64,000 nucleotides of DNA from Noviherbaspirillum saxi (GCF_003591035.1 NZ_QYUO01000001.1:2046001-2110000); one strand, 5' to 3'; positions 29,259 through 39,922 are shown, counted from the stretch's first letter. Notes: generated by a model from the letters alone, not told the origin. Numbers and translations are program-made.

Positions 29259-32123
29259 TTATTTTGTAAGGACGAAGCCTTTGAGCTTCGAGAACGCGGT
29301 GTCGATCAATGCCTTCTGCTGCGCATAGTGCTTGTCGTAGTAGCCGACAGCCGGCGACGCACTGGCCGGGCGGCCGGCGTACGCCAGTTTCTGGCCGTCT
29401 TCCAGGTTCTCGAAGATGTTGTGCTGGATCTGGAACCATGCGCCCTGGTTCTGCGGTTCGTCCTGCGCCCAGACCAGTTCGACAAAGTTCGGGAACTTCT
29501 TCAGTTCGGCAGCAAACGCCTTGTGCGGGAACGGATACAGCTGTTCGACGCGAACGATCGCCACGTCGGAGACGCCGCGCTCCTTGCGTGCATTGACCAG
29601 GTCGTAATACACCTTGCCCGAGCAGGCGAGCACACGCTTGACCTTCTTCGGATCGATCTTCTCGTCGACTTCGCCGATCACGGTCTGGAACGAGCCCTTG
29701 GCCAGTTCGGACAGCGGCGATCCTGCATCCTTGTTACGCAGCAGGGACTTCGGCGTTGCGATCACCAGCGGCTTGCGGAACAGGCGGATCATCTGACGAC
29801 GCAGCAGATGGAAAATCTGCGCAGCAGTGGTCGGCTGCACCACCTGCATGTTGTTGTCGGCGCAAAGCTGCAGATAACGTTCGATACGGGCGGAAGAGTG
29901 TTCCGGACCCTGACCTTCATAACCGTGCGGCAGCATCATGACCAGACCGGATGCGCGGCCCCATTTCACTTCGCCGGAGCTGATGAATTGGTCGATGACG
30001 ACTTGCGCACCGTTGGCGAAGTCGCCGAACTGCGCTTCCCAGATGGTCAGCGTATTCGGTTCAGCAGTCGAGTAGCCGTATTCGAAACCGAGCACCGCCT
30101 CTTCCGACAGCACCGAGTCGATGACGGCGAACGGCGCCTGATTGTCGGACACGTTTTGCAGCGGAATATAGGTACCCGCATCCCAGCGCTCGCGCTTTTG
30201 ATCGTGCAATACGGCGTGACGGTGAACGAAGGTGCCGCGACCCGCATCCTGACCAGTGAGGCGGATTGCATAACCCGACGCCACCAGCGATGCATAGGCC
30301 AGGTGCTCGCCCATGCCCCAATCAAGATTGAGTTCGCCGTGACCCATGGTAGCGCGATCAGCAAGCACTTTTTCGACCAGCGGATGCACCTTGAAGTCTT
30401 CCGGCACTTTGGTGATGCGCTCGGCCAGACGCTTGAGCTCCGCCAGCGGCACCGCCGTGTCCGCAGCATCGGTCCACTTGCGATTGAGGAAAGGCATCCA
30501 GTCAACCGCGTACTTGCTCTTGAAGTTGGAAATGACCGGGTCGACCGTATGCTTACCCGCATCCATCGCGTCGCGATAGGCCTTGACCATGGCATCGCCC
30601 GTATCAGCAGAAATGGTGCCCTGAGTCGCCAGTTTGTCGGCGTACACCTTGCGCGTGCCCGGGTGCTGACCAATCTTCTTATACATCAGCGGCTGGGTCA
30701 GTGCAGGTGTGTCCTGCTCGTTATGGCCGAGTTTGCGGAAGCAAATGATGTCGACCACGATGTCTTTTTTGAATTCAAGACGGTAGTCCAGCGCGATCTG
30801 GGTCGCGAATACGACAGCTTCCGGATCGTCGCCATTGACGTGCAATACCGGCGCTTCGATCATCTTGACCACGTCGGAGCAGTACAGTGTCGAGCGCGAA
30901 TCGCGCGGATCGGACGTGGTGAAGCCGATCTGGTTGTTGATGACGATGTGAACGGTACCACCTGTGCCGTAGCCGCGTGTCTGGGCCAGGTTCAGCGTTT
31001 CCATCACTACGCCCTGACCGGCAAACGCGGCATCACCGTGCACCAGGATAGGCATGACTTGCGAGCCGTCCTTGTCGCCGCGGCGTTCCATACGCGCCTT
31101 GACCGAACCTTCGACCACCGGGTTGACGATTTCGAGGTGGGATGGGTTGAACGCCAGCGACAGGTGAATCGGACCGCCAGGTGTCGAGATATCGGAGGAG
31201 AAACCCTGGTGATACTTCACGTCGCCTGCAGGCAGGTCGTCCGCGTGCTTGCCTTCGAATTCGGCGAACAAATCTTGCGGCATCTTGCCCAGGGTGTTCA
31301 CGAGCACGTTCAGGCGGCCGCGGTGCGCCATGCCGATAACGATTTCCTGCACGCCCTTCTCGCCTGCGCGCTGGATCGTTTCATCCAGCGATGCGATGAA
31401 GCTTTCGCCGCCTTCGAGCGAGAAACGCTTCTGGCCGACGTAGCGGGTATGCAGATAACGTTCGAGGCCTTCGGCCGCAGTCAGGCGATCGAGGATGTGT
31501 TTCTTTTTCTCGGCGGAGAAATTCGGCGTCGAGCGAACCGACTCAAGACGCTCCTGCAACCAGCGCTTCTGCGTGGGGTCGCTGATGTACATGAATTCGG
31601 CGCCGATCGAACGGCAATAGGTGTCGCGCAATGCCTGGAGCAAGTCGCGCAGCGAAGCGGTTTCGGGACCGAAATAGGTATTGCTGATATTGAACACGAT
31701 GTCCATATCGGCATCGGCGAAACCATAGGAACTCGGATCCAATTCCGGAATCGGCGGACGTTCCTGGCGCTGCAGCGGATCAAGGTTCGCCCAGCGATTG
31801 CCGAGGAAACGGTAAGCGGCGATCAGTTGGGTGGCAGCGACGCGCTTGCGGCCCATTTCGACGTCTTGCGAAGCCACAACGGTGCGGATCGGACCCTGCT
31901 TGGCGCGTTCGGCGAACGAAGCGATCACGGGAGCATGTGCAACATCGGGCTTGGTCGTGCCATCCACGGCAGGAACATGCTGCATTGCATCGAAATATGC
32001 ACGCCAGTTGTCAGGCACGGAGCCGGGATTGTTGAGGTACGCTTCGTACAGTTCTTCAACGTACGGTGCGTTGCCTCCAAACAGGTAGGAATTGGAGAAG
32101 TACTGCTGCATCATCTTGCTCAC
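29259..32123 (-). CDS. odhA: 2-oxoglutarate dehydrogenase E1 component
   Basis: E1 decarboxylates 2-oxoglutarate with thiamine diphosphate. The 954-residue protein has the E1-specific N terminus (SNSYLFGGNAPYVEELYEAY), GMAHRGRLNVLVNTLGKMP, the ThDP region HGDAAFAGQGVVMETLNLAQ and the transketolase-type C-terminal domain (FGDFANGAQVVIDQFISSGE, MLPHGYEGQGPEHSSARIER). Length is normal. It is the first gene of the odhA-odhB-lpdA operon, and a ~530-base spacer lies upstream. Confidence 0.97.
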   Translation of the reverse strand: MSKMMQQYFSNSYLFGGNAPYVEELYEAYLNNPGSVPDNWRAYFDAMQHVPAVDGTTKPDVAHAPVIASFAERAKQGPIRTVVASQDVEMGRKRVAATQLIAAYRFLGNRWANLDPLQRQERPPIPELDPSSYGFADADMDIVFNISNTYFGPETASLRDLLQALRDTYCRSIGAEFMYISDPTQKRWLQERLESVRSTPNFSAEKKKHILDRLTAAEGLERYLHTRYVGQKRFSLEGGESFIASLDETIQRAGEKGVQEIVIGMAHRGRLNVLVNTLGKMPQDLFAEFEGKHADDLPAGDVKYHQGFSSDISTPGGPIHLSLAFNPSHLEIVNPVVEGSVKARMERRGDKDGSQVMPILVHGDAAFAGQGVVMETLNLAQTRGYGTGGTVHIVINNQIGFTTSDPRDSRSTLYCSDVVKMIEAPVLHVNGDDPEAVVFATQIALDYRLEFKKDIVVDIICFRKLGHNEQDTPALTQPLMYKKIGQHPGTRKVYADKLATQGTISADTGDAMVKAYRDAMDAGKHTVDPVISNFKSKYAVDWMPFLNRKWTDAADTAVPLAELKRLAERITKVPEDFKVHPLVEKVLADRATMGHGELNLDWGMGEHLAYASLVASGYAIRLTGQDAGRGTFVHRHAVLHDQKRERWDAGTYIPLQNVSDNQAPFAVIDSVLSEEAVLGFEYGYSTAEPNTLTIWEAQFGDFANGAQVVIDQFISSGEVKWGRASGLVMMLPHGYEGQGPEHSSARIERYLQLCADNNMQVVQPTTAAQIFHLLRRQMIRLFRKPLVIATPKSLLRNKDAGSPLSELAKGSFQTVIGEVDEKIDPKKVKRVLACSGKVYYDLVNARKERGVSDVAIVRVEQLYPFPHKAFAAELKKFPNFVELVWAQDEPQNQGAWFQIQHNIFENLEDGQKLAYAGRPASASPAVGYYDKHYAQQKALIDTAFSKLKGFVLTK

Positions 32124-32404
32124 CTTTCTTCGCGTTTCGCGAGATTAGCGGGTTTATATAACCTTCCGCGACACGGCCTGACCGGTTAGCGGATCGCACA
32201 TCAAGTTGTGGGGAAGGGCTACGTGACGACCTGAGGTGGTACCAGAATTTTTGGAAACGCTAGCATAGCATAGAACTTACGCCATCAATATCGACTAAAT
32301 GCATTAGGGCAAAATGCTGTGCATGCCCGTCGAGGCTGGAGGCTGGCCCTGCCCTGCCAGCGGACTCACACCTCGATGCGGACAAAGCTTCACGACAAAT
32401 GTGT

Positions 32405-32593
32405 TCAGATAAGGTCGAATAGATCGCGAGTTTCACGTGTGAAAACCATGTGGAGCAAGTCAGGCATGAACAGTTTTGCAACATAGCCATCGCGTTCCTG
32501 ATCGGTAGCCCTATTCTGCAGCGCAGGAAATTTCCATGGCCGGAACCTGCTGGATGAAAAATCTGCTGGATGAATATGGATAGCGCCATTCAT
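32405..32593 (-). CDS. Possible small protein of unknown function
   Basis: A 62-codon frame (MNGAIHIHPADFSSSRFRPW, ending RETRDLFDLI) lies between odhA and gltA. Its C-terminal half reads like globular protein (GYVAKLFMPDLLHMVFTRET), but no family was recognised and no clear ribosome site precedes the ATG. It could be a remnant or chance. Confidence 0.3.
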   Translation of the reverse strand: MNGAIHIHPADFSSSRFRPWKFPALQNRATDQERDGYVAKLFMPDLLHMVFTRETRDLFDLI

Positions 32594-32611
32594 TGTCAAT
32601 TTTCAGCACAT

Positions 32612-32643
32612 AAAAAAAGCGAGCCCGCAGGCTCGCTTTTTTG
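32612..32643 (-). terminator. Rho-independent terminator of gltA
   Basis: A perfect stem AGCGAGCC/GGCTCGCT (32618-32625, 32630-32637) with loop CGCA is flanked by an A run on the left and a T run on the right. On the minus strand the poly-T follows the stem just after the gltA stop, so it should end the sdh-gltA transcript. Confidence 0.9.
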
Positions 32644-32656
32644 ACGGCAGATACGA

Positions 32657-33961
32657 TTAACCGCGCTGTGCCATTGGTGGCACGTCGCGCTTGGCCGAGC
32701 CGACGAACAACTGGCGCGGGCGTCCGATCTTTTGCTCGGGATCGGAAATCATCTCATTCCACTGGGCGATCCAGCCGACCGTACGAGCCATCGCGAAGAT
32801 ACCCGTGAACAGCGAAACGGGAATGCCCAGTGCGGACTGGACGATACCGGAGTAGAAGTCCACGTTCGGATAGAGCTTGCGGCTGACGAAGTATTCGTCC
32901 TCCAGCGCAACCTTTTCCAGTGCCATCGCCAGCTTGAACAGCGGATCGTCCTGCAGGCCGAGTTCGTTCAGCACTTCATGGCACGTTTCACGCATCAGCT
33001 TCGCGCGCGGGTCGTAGTTCTTGTAGACGCGGTGACCAAAACCCATCAGCTTGACGCCGGAGTTCTTGTCCTTGACCTGCTTGACGAATTCGCCGATCTT
33101 GTCGACCGAACCGATCTCGCGCAGCATGGTGAGTGCCGCTTCGTTCGCGCCGCCGTGAGCCGGGCCCCACAAGCAGGCGATACCGGCAGCGATACAGGCG
33201 AACGGGTTGGCGCCCGACGAACCGGCCAGACGGACGGTCGAAGTCGATGCGTTCTGCTCGTGGTCTGCGTGCAGGATCAGGATGCGGTCCAGCGCACGCA
33301 CCAGCACGTCGTTGACCTTGTACTCTTCGCATGGATTGGAGAACATCATGCGCATGAAGTTGGCCGAGTACGACAGGTCGTTACGCGGATAGACGAAAGG
33401 CTGACCGACGGAATACTTGTATGCCATCGCAACCAGCGTCGGCAGCTTGGCGATCAGGCGGATTGCCGATACTTCGCGGTGGTGCGGATCGTTGATGTCG
33501 AGCGAATCGTGATAGAACGAGGACAGCGCGCCGACGGTACCGACCAGCACCGACATCGGGTGCGCGTCACGACGGAAACCACGGAAGAAGAACTGCATCT
33601 GCTCGTGCACCATCGTGTGATTCGTCACGGTGGTGACAAACTTCTTTTTCTGCTCTGCGTTCGGCAATTCGCCGTTCATCAGCAGGTAGCAAGTCTCGAG
33701 GAAGTCGCAATTGACCGCGAGCTGTTCAATCGGATAGCCGCGATACAGCAGCTCGCCCTTGTCACCATCAATATAGGTGATCGACGAGTTACAGGCCGCG
33801 GTGGACATGAACCCCGGATCGTAGGTGAACTTGCCGGTAGCGCCGTACAGCTTGCGGATGTCGATGACGTCCGGGCCGATTGTGCCTTTGTAGATCGGCA
33901 TATCCAGCGACGGAGATCCGTCGGAGAACGACAGGGTTGCTTTGGATTCAGAGTTTGTCAT
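32657..33961 (-). CDS. gltA: Citrate synthase
   Basis: Citrate synthase condenses oxaloacetate with acetyl-CoA. The 434-residue hexameric-type enzyme has the motifs [20 protein letters not shown] (catalytic His) and [18 protein letters not shown], plus the N-terminal domain typical of gram-negative GltA ([19 protein letters not shown]). It follows sdhE in the sdhCDAB-sdhE-gltA series and ends in a strong terminator. Confidence 0.97.
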   Translation of the reverse strand: MTNSESKATLSFSDGSPSLDMPIYKGTIGPDVIDIRKLYGATGKFTYDPGFMSTAACNSSITYIDGDKGELLYRGYPIEQLAVNCDFLETCYLLMNGELPNAEQKKKFVTTVTNHTMVHEQMQFFFRGFRRDAHPMSVLVGTVGALSSFYHDSLDINDPHHREVSAIRLIAKLPTLVAMAYKYSVGQPFVYPRNDLSYSANFMRMMFSNPCEEYKVNDVLVRALDRILILHADHEQNASTSTVRLAGSSGANPFACIAAGIACLWGPAHGGANEAALTMLREIGSVDKIGEFVKQVKDKNSGVKLMGFGHRVYKNYDPRAKLMRETCHEVLNELGLQDDPLFKLAMALEKVALEDEYFVSRKLYPNVDFYSGIVQSALGIPVSLFTGIFAMARTVGWIAQWNEMISDPEQKIGRPRQLFVGSAKRDVPPMAQRG

Positions 33962-34046
33962 GTCTCTTCCTTCTAGTGAGGAGGGGTGAGTCGATTGTAA
34001 AAAAAACCGGATAACTTCACCTGGTTCAGCCTGTAGCCGGCTGTTT

Positions 34047-34316
34047 TCAGGCAGCGCGCAGTCTCGCTAGCAACGCGTGAACGTGCGGAAGATCCGCGTC
34101 GCCCTCGGGTTCCTTGCGCGCCAAAAGCAAGTCCATCAATTCATTGTCAGACAGTTCCATCAGGCGCGAAAACGCATCGACTTCCTCGTCGCTCAGCGTA
34201 GCTTCGTGGGCGTCCAGAAAGCGCGTCACGATCAGATCGTTTTCGAGCAAGCCACGGCGGGCGCGCCAGCGCAAACGGGCACGCTTGATCGGATCGGCTT
34301 GATGGGTGTTAGACAT
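34047..34316 (-). CDS. sdhE: Succinate dehydrogenase assembly factor SdhE
   Basis: SdhE promotes covalent FAD attachment to SdhA. The 89-residue protein has the family RGxxE motif in [20 protein letters not shown] and the acidic helix [20 protein letters not shown]. Its position between sdhB and gltA is the usual betaproteobacterial one. Confidence 0.93.
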   Translation of the reverse strand: MSNTHQADPIKRARLRWRARRGLLENDLIVTRFLDAHEATLSDEEVDAFSRLMELSDNELMDLLLARKEPEGDADLPHVHALLARLRAA

Positions 34317-34395
34317 AGTTTTTTGTTCACTCTATTTCATCAATGGACTATCGGCATCGGTCAATACCTGCAACGACAACCCACTCATGAAATAA

Positions 34396-34416
34396 GGCGG
34401 AAGCAATGCTTCCGCC
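34396..34416 (-). terminator. Hairpin between sdhB and sdhE, possible attenuator
   Basis: A perfect 9-bp stem GGCGGAAGC/GCTTCCGCC with a 3-base loop lies in the 116-base gap between sdhB and sdhE. On the minus strand it is followed by TTATTT, a weak T run, so it may partly end transcription or mark an mRNA processing point. Confidence 0.55.
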
Positions 34417-34432
34417 CTACCCTGATACTGAC

Positions 34433-35143
34433 TTATACCGCGCGGCGAACCATCAGTTCCTTGATCTTGCCAATGGCGCGCGTCGGGTTCAAACCCTTCG
34501 GACACACATCGACGCAATTCATGATGGTGTGGCAACGGAACAGGCGATACGGGTCTTCGAGGTCGTCGAGACGTTCGCTGGTCGCCTGGTCACGGCTGTC
34601 GGCGATGAAGCGGTAGGCTTGCAGCAGACCTGCCGGACCGACGAACTTGTCCGGATTCCACCAGAACGACGGACACGATGTCGAGCAGCAGGCGCACAGA
34701 ATGCACTCGTACAGGCCATCGAGCTCTTCGCGTTCCGCCGGCGTCTGAAGACGCTCCTTTTCCGGCGGAATTGTTTCATTGATCAGGTAAGGCTTGATCG
34801 AGTTGTACTGCTTGAAGAACTGGGTCATGTCGACGATCAGGTCGCGGATGACCGGCAGGCCAGGCAAGGGACGCAGGATGATCGGCTCTTTCAACTCGTT
34901 CAGGTTGGTGGTACATGCCAGACCATTCTTGCCGTTGATGTTCATCGCGTCGGAGCCGCACACACCTTCACGGCAGGAGCGGCGCAATGCCAGCGAGTCA
35001 TCGACGTCGGCCTTGATGCGTTGCAACGCGTCCAGCAGCATCTTGTCGGTGTCCTGCAGGGTGACTGTCAGGTCCTGCATGTACGGCTTCGCATCCTTGT
35101 CCGGATCGTAGCGATAGATTGAAAATTTCAGGGTACGTGCCAT
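34433..35143 (-). CDS. sdhB: Succinate dehydrogenase iron-sulfur subunit
   Basis: SdhB relays electrons from FAD to quinone. The 236-residue protein has three cluster motifs: [20 protein letters not shown] for 2Fe-2[17 protein letters not shown] for 4Fe-4S and [17 protein letters not shown] for 3Fe-4S. Length is normal. It follows sdhA with 9 bases between. Confidence 0.97.
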   Translation of the reverse strand: MARTLKFSIYRYDPDKDAKPYMQDLTVTLQDTDKMLLDALQRIKADVDDSLALRRSCREGVCGSDAMNINGKNGLACTTNLNELKEPIILRPLPGLPVIRDLIVDMTQFFKQYNSIKPYLINETIPPEKERLQTPAEREELDGLYECILCACCSTSCPSFWWNPDKFVGPAGLLQAYRFIADSRDQATSERLDDLEDPYRLFRCHTIMNCVDVCPKGLNPTRAIGKIKELMVRRAV

Positions 35144-35152
35144 GTTCCTACC

Positions 35153-36931
35153 TTAGAAAGTACGTGCTTTAGGCTTGAAGGTTTCAACGGTCAGCGGCTT
35201 GGTGTTGACCGGCTTGTAGTCGAGGCGGCAGCCTTCGGAGAACCACAGCGTGTGCTTCATCCAGTTTTCGTCGTCGCGCTTTTCATAGTCGCGATGGGCG
35301 TGGGCGCCGCGCGATTCCTTGCGGGCTGCTGCCGACGTGATCGTTGCCTTCGCTGTCTCGATCAGGTTGTCCAGTTCGAGCGCTTCGACGCGTGCGGTGT
35401 TGAAGACCTTGGACTTGTCCTTGAACGACACGTGCTTGCGGCGCTCGTCGAGTTCCATGATTTTCTTGAAGCCGGTCTGCAGCAGTTCGTCGGTACGGAA
35501 TACGCCACAATATTGCTGCATCGTCGAGCGGATCGCGTTGGCGACATCCTGCACGCGCTCGGAACCGGTGCTGGTTTCCAGACGTGCCAGGCGCGACAAG
35601 GCGACATCGGCGGCGTCGGCAGGCAAGGGCTTGTGGTCCTTGGCCTTAAGGTTGCTGGCAACGATATGGTTGCCAGCAGCGCGACCGAACACCACCAGGT
35701 CGAGCAGCGAGTTGGTACCCAGGCGGTTTGCACCGTGTACCGATACGCAGGCGCATTCGCCGATGGCATACATGCCATTGACCACTTCGTTCGGGATGCC
35801 ATTCTTCGGCACCACGACCTGCCCGTGGATATTGGTCGGGATACCGCCCATTTGGTAGTGGATGGTCGGCACGACAGGAATCGGTTCCTTGGTCGCATCG
35901 ACGTTGGCGAACTTGTGGCCAATTTCGAGAATCGACGGCAGACGCTTCTTGATCGTATCGGCGCCGATGTGACGCAGATCGAGCAGCACGTGATCCTTGT
36001 TCGGACCGCAGCCACGGCCTTCCTTGATTTCCTGGTCCATCGAGCGAGACACGAAGTCGCGCGGCGCGAGATCCTTCAGCGTCGGCGCATAGCGCTCCAT
36101 GAAACGTTCGCCGTTGGAGTTGATCAGGATACCGCCTTCGCCTCGTACGCCTTCGGTAATCAGCACGCCAGCGCCGGATACGCCGGTCGGGTGGAATTGC
36201 CAGAACTCCATGTCCTGCAGCGGCAGGCCGGCGCGTGCCGCCATGCCCATGCCGTCGCCGGTATTGATGAAGGCATTGGTCGATGCGGCGAAAATGCGCC
36301 CTGCACCGCCGGTTGCAAACAAGGTGGTCTTGGCTTCGAGAATCATCACGTCGCCGGTTTCCATTTCCAGCGCAACCACGCCGAGCACGTCGCCGTCCTG
36401 GTCGCGGATCAGGTCGATCGCCATCCACTCGACAAAGAAATGGGTCTTGGCGCGCACGTTACGCTGGTAGAGCGTGTGCAGCAGCGCGTGACCGGTACGG
36501 TCGGCCGCTGCGCAGGCGCGCTGCACAGGCTTTTCGCCGAAGTTTGCGGTATGGCCGCCGAACGGACGCTGGTAAATCGTGCCGTCAGGATTGCGGTCGA
36601 AAGGCATGCCGAAATGTTCGAGTTCGTACACGACCTTCGGCGCCTCGCGGCACATGAATTCGATGGCATCCTGGTCGCCCAGGTAGTCCGAACCCTTGAC
36701 GGTGTCGAACATGTGCCAGTACCAGTTGTCCTCGGACATGTTGCCCAGGGATGCACCGATGCCGCCTTGCGCCGCAACGGTATGTGAACGGGTGGGGAAT
36801 ACTTTTGACAATACCGCGACGTTCAGGCCGGCTTCAGCCAATTGCAGCGAAGCGCGCATGCCGGAACCGCCGGCGCCGACGATAACCGCATCAAAACGAC
36901 GGGTAGGAATAGATTGTTTGATTGCTGCCAC
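35153..36931 (-). CDS. sdhA: Succinate dehydrogenase flavoprotein subunit
   Basis: SdhA oxidises succinate with covalently bound FAD. The 592-residue protein has the FAD motif [20 protein letters not shown], the FAD-linking His region [16 protein letters not shown] and the C-terminal [20 protein letters not shown]. The GTG at 36931 (reading [13 protein letters not shown]) was chosen because GGAGAG lies 7 bases upstream and it follows the sdhD stop by 2 bases; the frame stays open to 36985 inside sdhD. Confidence 0.96.
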   Translation of the reverse strand: MAAIKQSIPTRRFDAVIVGAGGSGMRASLQLAEAGLNVAVLSKVFPTRSHTVAAQGGIGASLGNMSEDNWYWHMFDTVKGSDYLGDQDAIEFMCREAPKVVYELEHFGMPFDRNPDGTIYQRPFGGHTANFGEKPVQRACAAADRTGHALLHTLYQRNVRAKTHFFVEWMAIDLIRDQDGDVLGVVALEMETGDVMILEAKTTLFATGGAGRIFAASTNAFINTGDGMGMAARAGLPLQDMEFWQFHPTGVSGAGVLITEGVRGEGGILINSNGERFMERYAPTLKDLAPRDFVSRSMDQEIKEGRGCGPNKDHVLLDLRHIGADTIKKRLPSILEIGHKFANVDATKEPIPVVPTIHYQMGGIPTNIHGQVVVPKNGIPNEVVNGMYAIGECACVSVHGANRLGTNSLLDLVVFGRAAGNHIVASNLKAKDHKPLPADAADVALSRLARLETSTGSERVQDVANAIRSTMQQYCGVFRTDELLQTGFKKIMELDERRKHVSFKDKSKVFNTARVEALELDNLIETAKATITSAAARKESRGAHAHRDYEKRDDENWMKHTLWFSEGCRLDYKPVNTKPLTVETFKPKARTF

Positions 36932-36933
36932 GA

Positions 36934-37302
36934 TTACACTCTCCAGATAATCTGCGCCGCCCAACCAGCGCAACCGACCAGCCACAGGAGTGTGGCAACC
37001 TGCAATACGAGACGCGCCGCAACCGACTTCGTCACATAATCCATCCAGATGTTACGCATGCCGACCCAGGCGTGGTACAGCAGCGAAACGAAGGTGACGA
37101 ATGTTGCGAGCTTGAACCACTGATGGGCGAACAGCCCGGCCCAGCCTTCGTAGCTGAAATTACTTCCAGTCAAAAATGCAACCAGCAGGATGATGGTGTA
37201 AATGGCCATCACAATCGCAGTGACGCGCTGCGCCATCCAGTCCCTCAGACCGTAATGCGCGCCGACGACGAGCCGCTTCGGCCCGATGTTGTTGTTTTCC
37301 AT
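36934..37302 (-). CDS. sdhD: Succinate dehydrogenase membrane anchor SdhD
   Basis: The 122-residue protein has three membrane segments ([60 protein letters not shown]) and the heme-region His in [16 protein letters not shown]. With SdhC it forms the quinone and heme b anchor. It directly abuts sdhC. Confidence 0.94.
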   Translation of the reverse strand: MENNNIGPKRLVVGAHYGLRDWMAQRVTAIVMAIYTIILLVAFLTGSNFSYEGWAGLFAHQWFKLATFVTFVSLLYHAWVGMRNIWMDYVTKSVAARLVLQVATLLWLVGCAGWAAQIIWRV

Positions 37303-37713
37303 TTAGAACGCTCCGAACAATTTCAATGCAACCAATGCGGTCGGCACCAAGCTGATGACGAATACGATCACCGAGCTCTTGCGACCGCTTTCCTTGTCGA
37401 CGCCAATATGGAAGTCCATCAGCAGATGGCGGAAGCCGGCAAAGAAGTGATGCAGATATGCCCAGACCAGGCCCAGGATGATCAGCTTGACGAACCAGCC
37501 TGAGGTGAAGCCCTTGAAATACTCAAAGGAAATCTCCGAAGTGAGGCTGCGGTCCAGCAGGTAGAGAATGAAAGGGAGTAATGCAAACATCATCGCGCCG
37601 CTGATGCGATGAAGAATTGAAAGATAGGCCGCCAACGGTAGCTTGTAATGCGCTATATCTGCAAATCGCATCACGCCAAATTTTTGCCGATTTTTCTGTA
37701 CGGCTTCCGACAT
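37303..37713 (-). CDS. sdhC: Succinate dehydrogenase cytochrome b556 subunit SdhC
   Basis: The 136-residue protein shows the SdhC signature LHRISGAMMFALLPFILYLL and the heme-ligand region LHHFFAGFRHLLMDFHIG, with three membrane segments. It is the first gene of the sdhCDAB-sdhE-gltA series and begins 139 bases downstream of the GntR gene stop. Confidence 0.95.
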   Translation of the reverse strand: MSEAVQKNRQKFGVMRFADIAHYKLPLAAYLSILHRISGAMMFALLPFILYLLDRSLTSEISFEYFKGFTSGWFVKLIILGLVWAYLHHFFAGFRHLLMDFHIGVDKESGRKSSVIVFVISLVPTALVALKLFGAF

Positions 37714-37781
37714 GAGAGAACCTCCCTGAGCTTAATAATCCCGTAATTTTCGCCGATTTTTGTGCGGCACACCAATACATA

Positions 37782-37794
37782 TCTTCACCGAAGA
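37782..37794. promoter_or_regulatory. Inverted repeat upstream of sdhC, possible operator
   Basis: TCTTC-ACC-GAAGA (37782-37794) lies in the spacer between gntR and sdhC. Its half-site resembles the TCTT/AAGA arms of the palindrome beside the gntR start, so it may be a weaker site for the same regulator. This is inferred from similarity only. Confidence 0.35.
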
Positions 37795-37852
37795 CAATTT
37801 TCCGTTCGCCAAGCGACCATACCCAGAACGCATTTCCAGCCTTGAATTTCCT

Positions 37853-38644
37853 TCAACTCAGGTCATTCTGGTAGTGATGGTTTTCGGTCAGGTACAGTCC
37901 GCGCCGCACTTCCACCGGCTTGTCGCCGTAGGTGTAGGACACGCGTTCGACACTGAGCAAGGGCGTATTTTGCGCGACATTGAGCAACTCCGCAGTGGGC
38001 TCATCGGCCGCCACCGCACGAATACGCTCGGAAGCGCGAATCATGCGCGTGCCAAACTCGGTTTCGAACAGGCCGTACATCGGCCCCTTGTACTCGACCA
38101 GACGCTCCGCCGTCAGCCCCTTGAAGATCACTCCAGGCAGCCACAGCTCTTCGACGATCGTAGGCGCGCCGTCGAACGACTGCACGCGTTTGATGAAAAT
38201 AACGGAATCACCCGACTTGATATCCAGTTGGCGCGCCACTTCTGCGGGCGCGCGCAGTCTCTTGACCTCAAGGATGTTGTTGTCGGCATAGTGCGGTTCG
38301 CCGGCATCCGGCATCAACCGCAGGAATCGGAATTGCGCGCGCGCCTCATGGTGCGTCGCGACGAAGGTACCCTTGCCCTGCCTGCGCACGACCAGATTTT
38401 CGGCAGCCAGCTCATCGATGGCTTTGCGCACGGTGCCCTGGCTGACCTTGAAGCGATTGGCCAGCTCGACCTCGCTCGGAATCAGCTCGCCGGGCTTCCA
38501 TTCGCCCGACTGCAGGCTTTGCAGGATGAGCGCCTTGATCTGCTGATAGAGGGGGCTAAAGGTCGGTGAAGTTCCGGGAGCAGCGGCTCCCGCGCCTGCT
38601 GAAGGCGCACCATTGGATGTCGGATTGGACGTAGCGGAACTCAT
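37853..38644 (-). CDS. GntR/UTRA family transcriptional regulator
   Basis: The 263-residue protein has an N-terminal GntR winged helix (LIPSEVELANRFKVSQGTVR, RKAIDELAAENLVVRRQGKG) after a ~35-residue Ala/Ser/Pro-rich leader, and a C-terminal UTRA ligand domain of the HutC subfamily (LLSVERVSYTYGDKPVEVRR). It sits between the sdh operon (same strand) and mdh (divergent), which suggests control of TCA-cycle genes. The ligand is unknown. Confidence 0.9.
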   Translation of the reverse strand: MSSATSNPTSNGAPSAGAGAAAPGTSPTFSPLYQQIKALILQSLQSGEWKPGELIPSEVELANRFKVSQGTVRKAIDELAAENLVVRRQGKGTFVATHHEARAQFRFLRLMPDAGEPHYADNNILEVKRLRAPAEVARQLDIKSGDSVIFIKRVQSFDGAPTIVEELWLPGVIFKGLTAERLVEYKGPMYGLFETEFGTRMIRASERIRAVAADEPTAELLNVAQNTPLLSVERVSYTYGDKPVEVRRGLYLTENHHYQNDLS

Positions 38645-38694
38645 GACAGGATTTCACCACAAAACCCACCTTGCAGTCCAGCAAAAACTGCCAT

Positions 38695-38717
38695 GACATA
38701 TGTCTTATATAAGATAT
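38695..38717. promoter_or_regulatory. Stacked palindromes between gntR and mdh, candidate operator
   Basis: The perfect 10-bp palindrome GACATATGTC (38695-38704) overlaps a perfect 12-bp palindrome TCTTATATAAGA (38703-38714), followed by a repeated ATAAGATA. They lie 51 bases upstream of the gntR start and about 220 bases before mdh. This fits autoregulation by the GntR protein and control of mdh. Confidence 0.55.
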
Positions 38718-38932
38718 AAGATACTCATTGACAGACCGCCAATGGAAGCCTACACTCGCGTGCAATATTGGCAGGACGCAAGCCGCACAGGAAGCCTGTT
38801 TGCAGCGCACGCGAATCCGGTGGAAGACCTCGGTTGGCTGTCGTTGAAGAGCTTTCGACGGTATTATTACAGGCTTGCAGAAATTTTCGTAAAAAGTTTC
38901 GTCCGTTTTCTTTCCCACTTTGGAGATTCACC

Positions 38933-39922
38933 ATGGCTAAAGCCCCAATGCGCGTTGCCGTTACCGGCGCCGCCGGTCAAATCGGCTACTCACTGTTGTT
39001 CCGCATCGCCAACGGCGACATGCTGGGCAAGGACCAGCCGGTTATTCTGCAGTTGCTCGAGATCCCGGATGAAAAGGCCCAGAAAGCGCTCAAGGGCGTG
39101 ATGATGGAAATCGACGACTGCGCATTCCCGCTGTTGGCCGGCATGACCGCGCACAGCGATCCGATGACTGCATTCAAGGACATCGATGTTGCCCTGCTGG
39201 TCGGCGCACGTCCGCGCGGCCCGGGCATGGAGCGCAAGGACCTGCTCGAAGCCAATGCACAGATCTTCACCGTACAGGGCAAGGCACTCGACGCAGTCGC
39301 GTCCCGCAACGTCAAGGTGCTGGTGGTCGGCAACCCGGCCAACACCAATGCCTACATCGCGATGAAATCGGCACCCAACCTGCCCGCCAAGAACTTCACC
39401 GCCATGCTGCGCCTGGACCACAACCGTGCGCTGTCGCAACTGGCTGCCAAGGTCGGCAAGCCGATCACTTCGATCGAGAAGCTGTGCGTCTGGGGCAATC
39501 ACTCCCCGACCATGTACGCCGACTTCACCCATGCCACCATCGACGGCCAACCGGCCAACACACTGGTGAACGACCAGGCATGGATCAAGGACGTATACCT
39601 GCCCACAGTGGGCAAGCGCGGCGCAGCGATCATCGAAGCACGCGGTCTGTCTTCCGCAGCCTCGGCCGCCAACGCGGCGATCGACCACGTCCGTGACTGG
39701 GTGCTCGGCACCAACGGCAAGTGGACCACCATGGGCATTCCGTCCGACGGTTCCTACGGCATTCCGGAAGGCACCATGTTCGGCTACCCGGTCACTACCG
39801 AGAACGGCGAGTACAAGATCGTTCAGGGTCTGGAAATCGATGCATTCTCGCAAGAGCGCATCAACCTGACACTGAAGGAACTGCTCGAAGAGCGCGAAGG
39901 CGTCAAGCACCTCGTCGGCTAA
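38933..39922 (+). CDS. mdh: Malate dehydrogenase
   Basis: Mdh oxidises malate to oxaloacetate with NAD. The 329-residue enzyme is of the cytosolic-like class typical of Burkholderiales: [53 protein letters not shown] (active-site His). The ATG at 38933 follows a GGAG site; the open frame to 38768 is not homologous. It begins the mdh-citE-like-acnA run facing the sdh operon. Confidence 0.97.
   Translation: MAKAPMRVAVTGAAGQIGYSLLFRIANGDMLGKDQPVILQLLEIPDEKAQKALKGVMMEIDDCAFPLLAGMTAHSDPMTAFKDIDVALLVGARPRGPGMERKDLLEANAQIFTVQGKALDAVASRNVKVLVVGNPANTNAYIAMKSAPNLPAKNFTAMLRLDHNRALSQLAAKVGKPITSIEKLCVWGNHSPTMYADFTHATIDGQPANTLVNDQAWIKDVYLPTVGKRGAAIIEARGLSSAASAANAAIDHVRDWVLGTNGKWTTMGIPSDGSYGIPEGTMFGYPVTTENGEYKIVQGLEIDAFSQERINLTLKELLEEREGVKHLVG

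Larger units (their letters stand above)
32124..32656. other. Spacer between odhA and gltA
   Basis: The ~530-base gap between these minus-strand genes holds the odhA upstream region, a low-confidence small reading frame (32405-32593) and the gltA terminator at its right end. No tRNA or other RNA gene was recognised. Confidence 0.6.

Noticed and set aside
29328..32189. A 953-codon plus-strand open frame
   Set aside because: It is antisense to the certain odhA gene and has typical shadow composition.
32260..32589. A 109-codon minus-strand frame between odhA and gltA
   Set aside because: Its composition is not protein-like and it overlaps a better small frame at 32405-32593.
38768..38932. Longer start for mdh
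   Set aside because: The extra 55 codons are not homologous to malate dehydrogenases, and a GGAG site precedes the ATG at 38933.
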